Of a stretch of DNA of 5,126 nt, positions 1 through 5,126 are shown piece after piece. Below the pieces are notes generated by a model that saw only the letters and a program-made list of their open reading frames with translations, was not told the origin of the DNA and did not search any database. Source of the stretch: Candidatus Aegiribacteria sp. GTDB lineage: Bacteria > Fermentibacterota > Fermentibacteria > Fermentibacterales > JCC-6. Location of the stretch: positions 1 through 5,126 of the forward strand of contig JAUVUL010000178.1 of NCBI GenBank assembly GCA_030600975.1, read 5' to 3'. The stretch's first letter is position 1, and every line of letters begins with the position of its first letter. Position numbers and translations under genes: made by a program.

Positions 1-4
1 TAGC

Positions 5-901
5 ATGGATCCCTGTTTCGCGGAAGTGGCCGCCCTTATGGGGGAACTCGCTGCCGAGCCTGCACTGCCCCCGGAGGAGCAGGCTTCAATTGCTACTGAG
101 GGAGATTCCGCTTCGGACGGAGAAATCCCTCCCGCGAGTATTGCTGCCGCCGGTTACCACATGGCTTACGATTCCATGGATCACGTTGCGAGGGAAAAGC
201 AGGGCAGGTTTTACAGCAGGATATTTGAACTTGAAGAACAGGCTGAGAATGCCGTTCACTTCAATACTCTGATGGTTGAGGACGGAGTTCTTTTTGAGAT
301 GAGCAGGGAGCCGCTTCTTGAGGCTGCAAAGGAGACCCTTGCGCAGGCTGAAGATATTCATTCACCGACTGTTGATTATCAGCAGAAACTTGTAATGAAG
401 ACATATGCGGAGGTACAGACTATTGCCGAGCTTGAATTCCAGGGCACGCTCATGGCGGAACTCTCAAACGTAGAGCACGAATGGGATGCCCTTTACATTG
501 AGGTTATCGGCCTTCTTCCCGCCTGCGCTCAGGCAATAGAGGCTTTCGGACCCATTGATGATCTCGTTGGGAAACTCAGAAACAGTCACAGGTTCATGGC
601 TGAATTCATGGGCATTACCTGGGATGAAGTTTTCGCTGATCCCAGATACCTTCTGTTCTGGAACAATGTTTTCTGGCCCAGAGTGCCAGCCGAGAAAAGA
701 ACGAAGTACGATGTGAACAGCGCCGAGGGCTGGCGGAATCTTCTCAAAGAAAAATTCTACGACCCCTTTGTAAAGGATGAACCGGTTCCGGAAGCTGATC
801 CATCAAAGGCGCTGATCAGGTTCTGGAGAAAAGCATATCCCGTTCACGAAACCCTTGACCTTCTTGATGATCCTCCAAGGCCGGTGATAGAGAGGGGTTA
901 A
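5..901 (+). CDS. Helix-rich acidic protein of unknown function (possibly 5'-partial)
   Basis: I do not recognise this 298-residue protein. It opens with a short Ala/Glu/Pro-rich stretch that looks like a disordered linker (about residues 14-48). A long, mostly helical acidic region follows (about 50-190), including segments such as FYSRIFELEEQAENAV and LEAAKETLAQAED that could form coiled coil. The C-terminal third is rich in aromatic and charged residues (WDEVFADPRYLLFWNNVFW). No signal peptide or transmembrane segment is visible in the part seen, so it looks cytoplasmic or lacks its true N-terminus. The frame is open to the left edge and only 4 nt precede the ATG, so no ribosome binding site can be checked. 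The real start may lie upstream, perhaps with an export signal. The TAA stop is 2 nt before the next ATG, which implies one operon. Codon use looks like a real gene; its function is unknown. Confidence 0.75.
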   Translation: MDPCFAEVAALMGELAAEPALPPEEQASIATEGDSASDGEIPPASIAAAGYHMAYDSMDHVAREKQGRFYSRIFELEEQAENAVHFNTLMVEDGVLFEMSREPLLEAAKETLAQAEDIHSPTVDYQQKLVMKTYAEVQTIAELEFQGTLMAELSNVEHEWDALYIEVIGLLPACAQAIEAFGPIDDLVGKLRNSHRFMAEFMGITWDEVFADPRYLLFWNNVFWPRVPAEKRTKYDVNSAEGWRNLLKEKFYDPFVKDEPVPEADPSKALIRFWRKAYPVHETLDLLDDPPRPVIERG

Positions 902-903
902 AT

Positions 904-2154
904 ATGGATATTCAATTGAAGAGAAGTATCTCTTCACTATCTCTCCTGGCAATGTTTATCGCGCCCTTTCCCGCTGCAGCACAGTATGCAGGGGTACCCG
1001 GAGATATCCCACCGCTTCCCGATTCTTACCAGCTGGATGTTGGTATTACTCATCCCTGCTCCTCAGCCTTCGGCATACCCAGTGTACCCGGTATAACCGG
1101 TATAACCGATATAACCGATAAAGAGGTACAGCGCATGGAGAACCCCGGTGAGGATGAGATCATTTACAGGCGTGACGGGGTCGCAATTGCACGTCTTGAG
1201 TATCGTGAAAGACGGTATGACTTAGCATACGTTTTTACAGGAGAATGGGGTTTGAATTATGAGGTATTTGATAACGCCGTGTGTATCAGCCAACTCAGCC
1301 CCTCCGGGAGGTACTATGCGGTGGGAGGTGATGGTACCGGTACAAGCAGGGGGCCGGTTTACGTATTTGATCTGGAAACCGGCGTGAAATACTGCACGTC
1401 AACTTCCGGTATTTGGAACTGCTCGGACTGGATTGAAGGGGATTATCTGCTTATAGTGAGCAGCGTTTATTCGGCCTCCAATATCGAGAAGTGGATGAAC
1501 GATGATCTTGGGAGTATAGCCTGGATAAACTCCTCTTACTTGACCGAAGCGCAGGGAGGCTCCAACGATTTCGTACTCTATCACGGTGGCAGTTCCTGGA
1601 TGATTCTGCCGGAGGACAGGTATTACAACTACAACAGTAAAGGAATTCCGGGACTGTGCGAAAACGGGATTTTCTTCGATGTGATTGCGGAATCTAATGT
1701 CATACCTTCACTGGCAGGGATCGAGTATAGAAGTGACTTCAGCGAATGGATTGATTCCGTAGGTTATGATAATGCCTTTCCGAATTCCTATTTTCGGGTT
1801 TATGTGGATACAGGAACAAACAGTGTTTCTGACATCCGGCAAATGGACCCCGGTATGGTTGTTGATGGATATCTGAATGCCATGAAAGGCGGGAATTTCA
1901 ACAGGATGCAGGAGTATCTGACATCGTCCCAGCGGAGTTCCATTACCGATGAACAGAGGGAAGAAATGGAGAGCATACTATGGCATATGTCGAATCTCGA
2001 GTATCGTATTCATGAAATTTCGGAGGATGGAAACAGTGCGCATGTAATCAGCGAACTTATCCTGTTCGGTTTCAGTTATGAAGGCCGTTTTGTGCTGGTG
2101 CAAGAACACGATAAATGGCTGATTGATAATGTACATTTTGATTATTCCAATTAG
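904..2154 (+). CDS. Secreted protein with beta-propeller-like middle and C-terminal NTF2-like domain
   Basis: This 416-residue protein has a classical signal peptide: a charged start (MDIQLKR), a hydrophobic core, and a likely cleavage after AAA at residue 26. It should therefore be periplasmic or surface-located. Residues 62-72 hold a small three-residue repeat (GIT GIT DIT). The middle is beta-rich and contains a WD40/PD40-like stretch around residues 130-160 (LSPSGRYYAVGGDG, then VYVFDLETG). From about residue 314 (DPGMVVDGYLNAMKGGNFN) to the end, the pattern resembles small NTF2-like/DUF4878-type domains: two helices, then strands ending in KWLIDNVHFD. The start is supported by an AGAGAGGGG ribosome binding site at 889-897, six nt before the ATG. 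It follows the upstream gene by 2 nt and is probably cotranslated with it. The domain assignments rest on pattern only. The specific role is unknown, and no catalytic motif is visible. Confidence 0.85.
   Translation: MDIQLKRSISSLSLLAMFIAPFPAAAQYAGVPGDIPPLPDSYQLDVGITHPCSSAFGIPSVPGITGITDITDKEVQRMENPGEDEIIYRRDGVAIARLEYRERRYDLAYVFTGEWGLNYEVFDNAVCISQLSPSGRYYAVGGDGTGTSRGPVYVFDLETGVKYCTSTSGIWNCSDWIEGDYLLIVSSVYSASNIEKWMNDDLGSIAWINSSYLTEAQGGSNDFVLYHGGSSWMILPEDRYYNYNSKGIPGLCENGIFFDVIAESNVIPSLAGIEYRSDFSEWIDSVGYDNAFPNSYFRVYVDTGTNSVSDIRQMDPGMVVDGYLNAMKGGNFNRMQEYLTSSQRSSITDEQREEMESILWHMSNLEYRIHEISEDGNSAHVISELILFGFSYEGRFVLVQEHDKWLIDNVHFDYSN
1091..1117 (+). repeat. Three-copy 9-bp in-frame tandem repeat
   Basis: The unit GTATAACCG occurs twice without change, then once as ATATAACCG. 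The unit is a multiple of three and lies inside the secreted protein gene, where it encodes GIT-GIT-DIT just after the mature N-terminus. Changes in copy number would alter only linker length and would not break the frame. Confidence 0.8.
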
Positions 2155-2464
2155 TCTTCCGTGAGTATCGGGAGCCGTACGGATGGGTGATTCTCACCAC
2201 TGATAGAAACGATATTAACGACGTTCTCCTCCATGATATTTGGACGGGGAATATGAACAGGCTCACTTCCAATCAGGCATGTAAGATCCTGCATGTGGAG
2301 TGGTTGTTGACAGTATTCCTTCAGGGAACCTTGAACCTTACAACGTTACATTGGACTCCCTGAATCAGAAATCCAGCTGATACATTGCTCAGACAGCACC
2401 CGAGGGTGATGCCGGGTCAGAGACAATCCTTATTCACGGACTGGGGAGTGAATCCCATGGATAA
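2142..2464 (+). pseudogene. Probable remnant of a PD40/TolB-like beta-propeller gene
   Basis: No intact gene lies between 2155 and 2770. In the frame open from 2142 to a TGA at 2361-2363, the translation reads WVILTTDRNDINDVLLHD followed by IWTGNMNRLTSN. This fits the PD40/WD40-like blade pattern seen in TolB-type proteins (roughly 'IvFtSdRdG..dIyl.dl.tG...rLT'). The pattern then continues better in another frame from about 2285 (DPACGVVVDSIPSGNLEP), implying a one-base-class frameshift near 2281-2285. That second frame is broken by TGA at 2378-2380 and ends with TAA at 2462-2464. The piece has no convincing start codon or ribosome binding site. I read it as a decayed gene fragment, perhaps the end of a longer gene whose front was deleted. 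The family match is by eye, and it could be chance noncoding sequence. Confidence 0.35.
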
Positions 2465-2511
2465 TCATACTGACAGTGAAGAGTAAGACAGGAAGAGAAG
2501 TCTTTTCAGCA

Positions 2512-2540
2512 TTGCGCACTCCATTACAGGAGTTTATTAT
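2512..2540 (+). promoter_or_regulatory. Candidate sigma70-type promoter for the B12 riboswitch operon
   Basis: A TTGCGC -35-like box (2512-2517) and a TATTAT -10-like box (2535-2540) are separated by exactly 17 nt. The -10 matches the sigma70 consensus at five of six positions, while the -35 matches only at TTG. Transcription would start about 2547, directly before the first base of the riboswitch P1 stem (2548). That placement independently supports both calls. Promoter consensus in this lineage is not known to me. Confidence 0.5.
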
Positions 2541-2547
2541 CACTCTG

Positions 2548-2687
2548 TCGGCAGCGTCAGGGAAGCCGGTGAAAATCCGGCGCGGCCCCGCCGCTGTAAC
2601 CAGGAACGAAACCGCAACAGCCATCTCCCATAAGGGGTGAGAAGGCGCGTGAGTAGGAAGCCTGGAAGCCAGAAGACCTTCTGCCGA
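2548..2687 (+). promoter_or_regulatory. Cobalamin (adenosylcobalamin/B12) riboswitch aptamer
   Basis: The conserved blocks of the cobalamin riboswitch appear in order. AGGGAA (2559-2564) is followed by a GCCGG/CCGGC stem (2565-2569 with 2577-2581) around a TGAAAAT loop. The core CGGCCCCGCCGCTGTAA follows at 2583-2599, then a variable region (2600-2655) and GGAAGCC (2656-2662). The B12 box AGCCAGAAGACCTTCTGCC lies at 2667-2685. A 7-bp P1 stem closes the element: TCGGCAG (2548-2554) with CTGCCGA (2681-2687). Length, about 140 nt, is normal. Such elements bind adenosylcobalamin or other cobalamins and usually repress downstream B12 uptake or synthesis genes when B12 is plentiful. The gene that follows is a BtuG-like propeller, which agrees with this. 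Confidence 0.95.
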
Positions 2688-2695
2688 TATTTTCA

Positions 2696-2744
2696 TTTTC
2701 ACCTTCGCGGGAGGGTGGAAAAGACACAGTGTTTTTTCCGCACC
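2696..2744 (+). promoter_or_regulatory. Riboswitch expression platform: two mutually exclusive hairpins
   Basis: Nine nt after the aptamer, the strand GGT-GGAAAA (2714-2722) can pair in two ways. Upstream, TTTTCACC (2696-2703) pairs with it through ACC/GGT and TTTTC/GAAAA, leaving G2717 bulged. Downstream, 2717-2726 pairs with 2730-2739 as an unbroken 10-bp stem (one G-U) with a CAG loop, extended by GGT (2714-2716) with ACC (2742-2744) across a two-base bulge. The two folds cannot coexist, which is the usual layout of a switching leader. No U-run follows the downstream hairpin, so it is not a classical intrinsic terminator. Control may be translational or Rho-dependent. The pairing is visible in the sequence; the regulatory role is inferred. 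Confidence 0.45.
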
Positions 2745-2758
2745 AATCGTGACAGAAC

Positions 2759-2765
2759 AGGGGAG
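2759..2765 (+). promoter_or_regulatory. Strong ribosome binding site fixing the start of the B12-operon propeller gene
   Basis: AGGGGAG lies 5 nt before the ATG at 2771. A GTG at 2765 in the same frame would overlap this site, so ATG 2771 is the better start. An in-frame TGA at 2750-2752 rules out a longer N-terminus. CTCCC inside the aptamer variable region (2625-2629) is complementary to GGGAG here (2761-2765), a possible but unproven sequestering contact. Confidence 0.7.
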
Positions 2766-2770
2766 TGATA

Positions 2771-3967
2771 ATGCTTTCTCTCTCGTTGATTCTGTTGCAT
2801 CTGGTTCTTGTTGCAGCAGATAACGCGTATGTGATCGATACGAGCGGCAGTCTCGTGGAAATTGACCTTATTTCGGGTGCTGTTAATCCCGGAGTAGCTG
2901 TACTGGGCAATTATCCGAATGATATTCTGTACTCTGATGGATTCGTATACGTAGTTAATTCAGGCAGTGATAACTCCGCGCTTCAGCGGATAAATGTGGA
3001 AACCTGGGCAATTGAGAATCTTGCTATTGGAACAGGATATAACTGCTGGGGAGAGCAATTCGTCTCCTCCGATACGCTCCTGATAAGTGCGGCACTGAAT
3101 AATTCAATGGTTGTTGTTTCGACAGATCCCTTATCGATTCTTTCTGAGATACCCGGAGTCGGACCGTGCCCGGAATGGATGTGCCTCGCGGAAGGTTTTG
3201 CATGGGTTGCCTGTGGCGGATGGGGCAGTGGCAATAACCTCGTAAGAGTTGATCTCTCAACTATGACTGTCTCTGATACTATCGAAGTGGGAGTCAACTG
3301 TCAGTCTGTTGCATATGATGGAGTCGATGAGCTTTTTGTCGTGAACAGCGGAGTTTACGGAAACGATGAAGGCTCGATCAGTCTAGTCGATGTAATTTCG
3401 GGCAATGTAACCGAAAACCTCTTAACAGGAGGATTTCCCTCAACAATATGCATCAGGGACAATAAAGCCTATATCGGTGACGGATGGGGACCGGGAGTCT
3501 ATGTAATCACTACTGACATGCATGAGGTCCTGCATGATTCATCCGATCCGATATTTACAGGTGGGACCGGTTTTGATATCGATTCCGCTGGGAATCTGTT
3601 TGTCTCCGACACAATGAATGGTCAGGTTCGGGTGTATGACCTTGATGATCAGCTCCTTACATCCTATTCAGTCAGTAACCCCGGTGCGCTTGCTGTAAAC
3701 GGATGCATTACAGGAATTGAAACCAGCGATCCTGTTCAACCAACTGGTTATCTCAGAATTTCTCCATCACCTGCCTCCGCGATCATAACAGTAACTGGAG
3801 CAACTCCCGGCGATAGAATCCTTGTATTCGATCTGTCGGGAAGATGTATGGAAGCATCGATATCGGATGAATCCGGAACATCAAGTTTCAGTGTCATTAA
3901 CCTGCCTGAAGGCATTTATCCCGTTGTATCCGGAAATCTATCAGCCAGAATTGCAGTTCTGCGATGA
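2771..3967 (+). CDS. BtuG-like secreted YncE/YVTN-type seven-repeat beta-propeller with T9SS-like C-terminal tail
   Basis: This 398-residue protein begins with a short hydrophobic export signal (about residues 1-16, ending VAA before D17) that lacks the usual positive charge. The body shows seven copies of the YVTN/YncE-type blade pattern 'G.nP..i....G', at about residues 46, 89, 129, 174, 220, 264 and 301. Their spacing is about 37-46 residues, as expected for a seven-bladed propeller. From about residue 326 (YLRISPSPAS, then ILVFDLSGRC and LPEGIYPV) it ends in a Por/type A-like sorting tail, suggesting T9SS export and surface attachment. It is the first gene after a cobalamin riboswitch. 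In Bacteroides the YncE-like propeller BtuG sits in B12-regulated loci and binds cobalamin tightly at the cell surface beside BtuB. I infer a similar corrinoid-capturing role. BtuG is a lipoprotein, whereas no lipobox is seen here, so this would be a differently anchored analogue. The body contains several cysteines, several of them in blade motifs (GPCPEWMC, GVNCQS). Confidence 0.85.
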   Translation: MLSLSLILLHLVLVAADNAYVIDTSGSLVEIDLISGAVNPGVAVLGNYPNDILYSDGFVYVVNSGSDNSALQRINVETWAIENLAIGTGYNCWGEQFVSSDTLLISAALNNSMVVVSTDPLSILSEIPGVGPCPEWMCLAEGFAWVACGGWGSGNNLVRVDLSTMTVSDTIEVGVNCQSVAYDGVDELFVVNSGVYGNDEGSISLVDVISGNVTENLLTGGFPSTICIRDNKAYIGDGWGPGVYVITTDMHEVLHDSSDPIFTGGTGFDIDSAGNLFVSDTMNGQVRVYDLDDQLLTSYSVSNPGALAVNGCITGIETSDPVQPTGYLRISPSPASAIITVTGATPGDRILVFDLSGRCMEASISDESGTSSFSVINLPEGIYPVVSGNLSARIAVLR

Positions 3968-3983
3968 CAGCGAGTGAAGTAAT

Positions 3984-4805
3984 ATGACTTCTATCCTGAT
4001 ATTTCTGATATGCATCTCGACAGCTGATCCCTGGGCCGATGATTCACCCGGAATATCCTACGGAGAGGGGGCGGGATTCGGGCAGGAGTTCTACCCTGAA
4101 AACATACTTGGACCGCCCGATCCGAACGCGACATCAACTTATCCCTCCTCCTCGGAGTCAGAACTGCTTACACTTGGTAAATATGGCTGGGTTGTGCTTG
4201 AATTCGTTGATAATGCGGTTATTGATGACGTTGGACCTGATTTTTCAGTCTTCGAGAATGTATTCCAGTTTGGCTCCTCCTACTTCAGGGAATGCGCCTT
4301 CGTCGAGGTTAGTCAGGACGGTATCAGCTGGGTGATGTTCCCGTGGGATTCACAGACTCTTGAAGGCCTTGCCGGTGTCTGGCCAACCACTGGAGATGAT
4401 CCGACAAATCCTGATCTTTCAGGCGGGGATCAGTTTGATCTTGCCGATATCGGCCTGTCCTGGATAAGGTTTGTACGACTGACCGACTGTGGTGATGATG
4501 TGCAGGATGGCGGGCTGTTCGACCTTGATGCGGTTGTCGCTGTGAACTGGCAGGGAATGGAAGTCTTTAATCAGAATGATCTGATCTGTTATCCGAATCC
4601 GGTGAATGATTGTCTATGTGTACATGTATGGATATCCGGAATGATTCGGCTCTACTCAATAAGTGGCAGGTTGATTTATACAAGTCAGATTCCAGAGGGG
4701 TTGAACGAAATAGAAATGGCCAATTTCCACCAGGGGGTATACATTCTCAGGTTTTCCAACTCGACCGGACTGGATAATTCCATTCCGTTCACCGTAGCAA
4801 GATAG
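3984..4805 (+). CDS. Secreted cell-surface protein with T9SS-like sorting tail, second gene of the B12-riboswitch operon
   Basis: This 273-residue protein starts with a short uncharged export signal (MTSILIFLICISTA, cleavage near residue 14). An in-frame TGA at 3975-3977 makes ATG 3984 the earliest ATG start. The ribosome binding site is weak (GAGTGAAG region), which suggests translation coupled to the upstream gene 16 nt away. Residues about 23-193 form one beta-rich domain with motifs I associate with proteins annotated only as 'cell surface protein' in FCB bacteria: FYPENILGPPDPNAT, LGKYGWVVLEFVDN, GPDFSVFENVF, VEVSQDGISW, GGDQFDLADIGL and FDLDAVVAVN. The pattern is compatible with a jelly-roll or discoidin-like fold. 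Residues about 203-273 (CYPNPVNDCL, IRLYSISGRLIY, FHQGVYILRF) match a Por/type A-like sorting tail. I infer a surface partner of the BtuG-like propeller in B12 acquisition. The biochemical role is unknown. Confidence 0.85.
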   Translation: MTSILIFLICISTADPWADDSPGISYGEGAGFGQEFYPENILGPPDPNATSTYPSSSESELLTLGKYGWVVLEFVDNAVIDDVGPDFSVFENVFQFGSSYFRECAFVEVSQDGISWVMFPWDSQTLEGLAGVWPTTGDDPTNPDLSGGDQFDLADIGLSWIRFVRLTDCGDDVQDGGLFDLDAVVAVNWQGMEVFNQNDLICYPNPVNDCLCVHVWISGMIRLYSISGRLIYTSQIPEGLNEIEMANFHQGVYILRFSNSTGLDNSIPFTVAR

Positions 4806-4866
4806 GATCAGCGTAAGGTTCATGCTCCCGCGATTTATCCATCTTATGGACAACCGACCCCCTGTG
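4806..4866. other. Convergent intergenic gap without a clear terminator
   Basis: These 61 nt separate the ends of two converging genes. The only symmetry I see is TCCAT-CTT-ATGGA (4838-4850), a 5-bp stem with no adjoining U-run on either strand. It is too weak to call an intrinsic terminator. Confidence 0.5.
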
Positions 4867-5126
4867 TCAGAACATCTCTCTGAAGGAGATACTTCCACCC
4901 ATGCCCTCGGGGGATTTGGCTATATCCAGCCTTATCGTTCTGTCCCCGGACAGGTGTATCCTGATTCCACCACCGCCGGAGAGATGAAAGCGATTCCATC
5001 TCAGCGTGTCAAAGGAATCAGACACCTGGCCGGCATCTCCAAATAGAGCAATCCCGATTCCCTGCAGGAAGGAGCTGCTGTCGGAGCCGAAACTGAATAT
5101 GTTCCGGCGAAGTTCGATATTACTCA
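4867..5126 (-). CDS. C-terminal part of an Omp85/BamA-TamA-like outer-membrane protein (surface antigen D15 family), cut at window edge
   Basis: The minus strand is open from the right edge to a TGA at 4867-4869, giving 85 residues of a C-terminus with no start in the window. It contains IALFGDAGQVSDS, then FHLSGGGGIRIHLSGD, then TIRLDIAKSPEG, and ends in SISFREMF. This is the order of the last strands of Omp85-type barrels: an 'F.DaG.v' strand, a 'h.s.G.GlR' strand, an 'rlD.a.s.eg' strand and a final strand ending in Phe, as in the beta-signal for outer-membrane insertion. Members assemble or translocate outer-membrane proteins, or are general surface antigens; which subtype this is cannot be told from the tail. 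It is convergent with the B12 operon, 61 nt away, and so is not part of it. The family call is by motif recognition only. Confidence 0.75.
   Translation of the reverse strand, partial: SNIELRRNIFSFGSDSSSFLQGIGIALFGDAGQVSDSFDTLRWNRFHLSGGGGIRIHLSGDRTIRLDIAKSPEGMGGSISFREMF

Noticed and set aside
86..361. 91-codon minus-strand ORF inside the first gene
   Set aside because: It is antisense to a well-supported coding frame, with no ribosome binding site or recognisable motif.
2186..2198. GGTGA-TTC-TCACC hairpin after the 904-2154 gene as a terminator
   Set aside because: It has only five base pairs and no U-run, and it lies within the apparent remnant coding sequence.
2423..2461. Alpha/beta hydrolase-like phrase TILIHGLG in the remnant region
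   Set aside because: Only a few residues resemble the HG motif, the frame ends in TAA right after, and no other hydrolase motif is present. Chance is the simplest explanation.
2714..2744. Intrinsic terminator after the riboswitch
   Set aside because: The hairpin is strong, but the T-run lies inside its 3' arm and the bases after it (AATCGTGAC) contain no U-tract. It was kept as part of an expression platform rather than called a terminator.
2765..2767. GTG start for the BtuG-like gene
   Set aside because: It overlaps the AGGGGAG ribosome binding site. ATG at 2771 has correct spacing and gives the same protein minus two residues.
2430..2910. Two minus-strand ORFs (90 and 117 codons) over the leader
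   Set aside because: They lie across the cobalamin aptamer and the start of the propeller gene on the opposite strand, with no coding-like composition. The RNA element explains this DNA.
4822..5046. 74-codon plus-strand ORF at the right end
   Set aside because: It overlaps the minus-strand Omp85-like C-terminus, has no ribosome binding site of note and its translation looks like no protein family. It is a shadow frame.
1..5126. CRISPR arrays, insertion sequences, tRNA or rRNA genes
   Set aside because: No regularly spaced repeats, transposase motifs, terminal inverted repeats, or tRNA/rRNA signatures were found by reading both strands.

Overview
The window looks like chromosomal DNA of a Gram-negative (diderm) bacterium. 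The evidence is a C-terminal piece of an Omp85-like outer-membrane barrel and two secreted proteins whose C-termini resemble the Por/type A sorting tails of the type IX secretion system (T9SS). Such tails are typical of Bacteroidota and related FCB-group lineages, including candidate phyla. GC content appears intermediate, roughly half. Placement beyond 'FCB-like' is inference.

Left part (1-2154, + strand): two tightly spaced genes, 2 nt apart and probably cotranscribed. The first (5-901, possibly running in from upstream) is an acidic, helix-rich protein of unknown function. The second (904-2154) is a secreted protein with a clear signal peptide, a beta-rich central region and a C-terminal NTF2-like-looking domain.

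Middle (2155-2770): no intact gene. Bases 2142-2464 contain what looks like the decayed remains of a PD40/TolB-type beta-propeller gene, with a frameshift and in-frame stops. A sigma70-like promoter (2512-2540) follows, then a convincing cobalamin (B12) riboswitch aptamer (2548-2687) closed by a 7-bp P1 stem. The leader after it (2688-2764) can fold into two mutually exclusive hairpins ahead of a strong ribosome binding site.

Right part (2771-4805, + strand): the riboswitch leads into a two-gene operon. The first gene encodes a secreted seven-repeat YncE/YVTN-type beta-propeller with a T9SS-like tail. Fold and context resemble BtuG, the surface cobalamin-binding protein of Bacteroides. The second, 16 nt downstream, encodes a secreted beta-rich 'cell surface protein' that also has a sorting tail. 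I infer that the pair is made when B12 is scarce and works at the cell surface in capturing corrinoids. No TonB-dependent BtuB or BtuCDF transporter gene lies in the window.

Right edge (4867-5126, - strand): the C-terminal 85 residues of an Omp85/BamA-TamA-like (surface antigen D15) outer-membrane protein, convergent with the B12 operon and cut by the window end.
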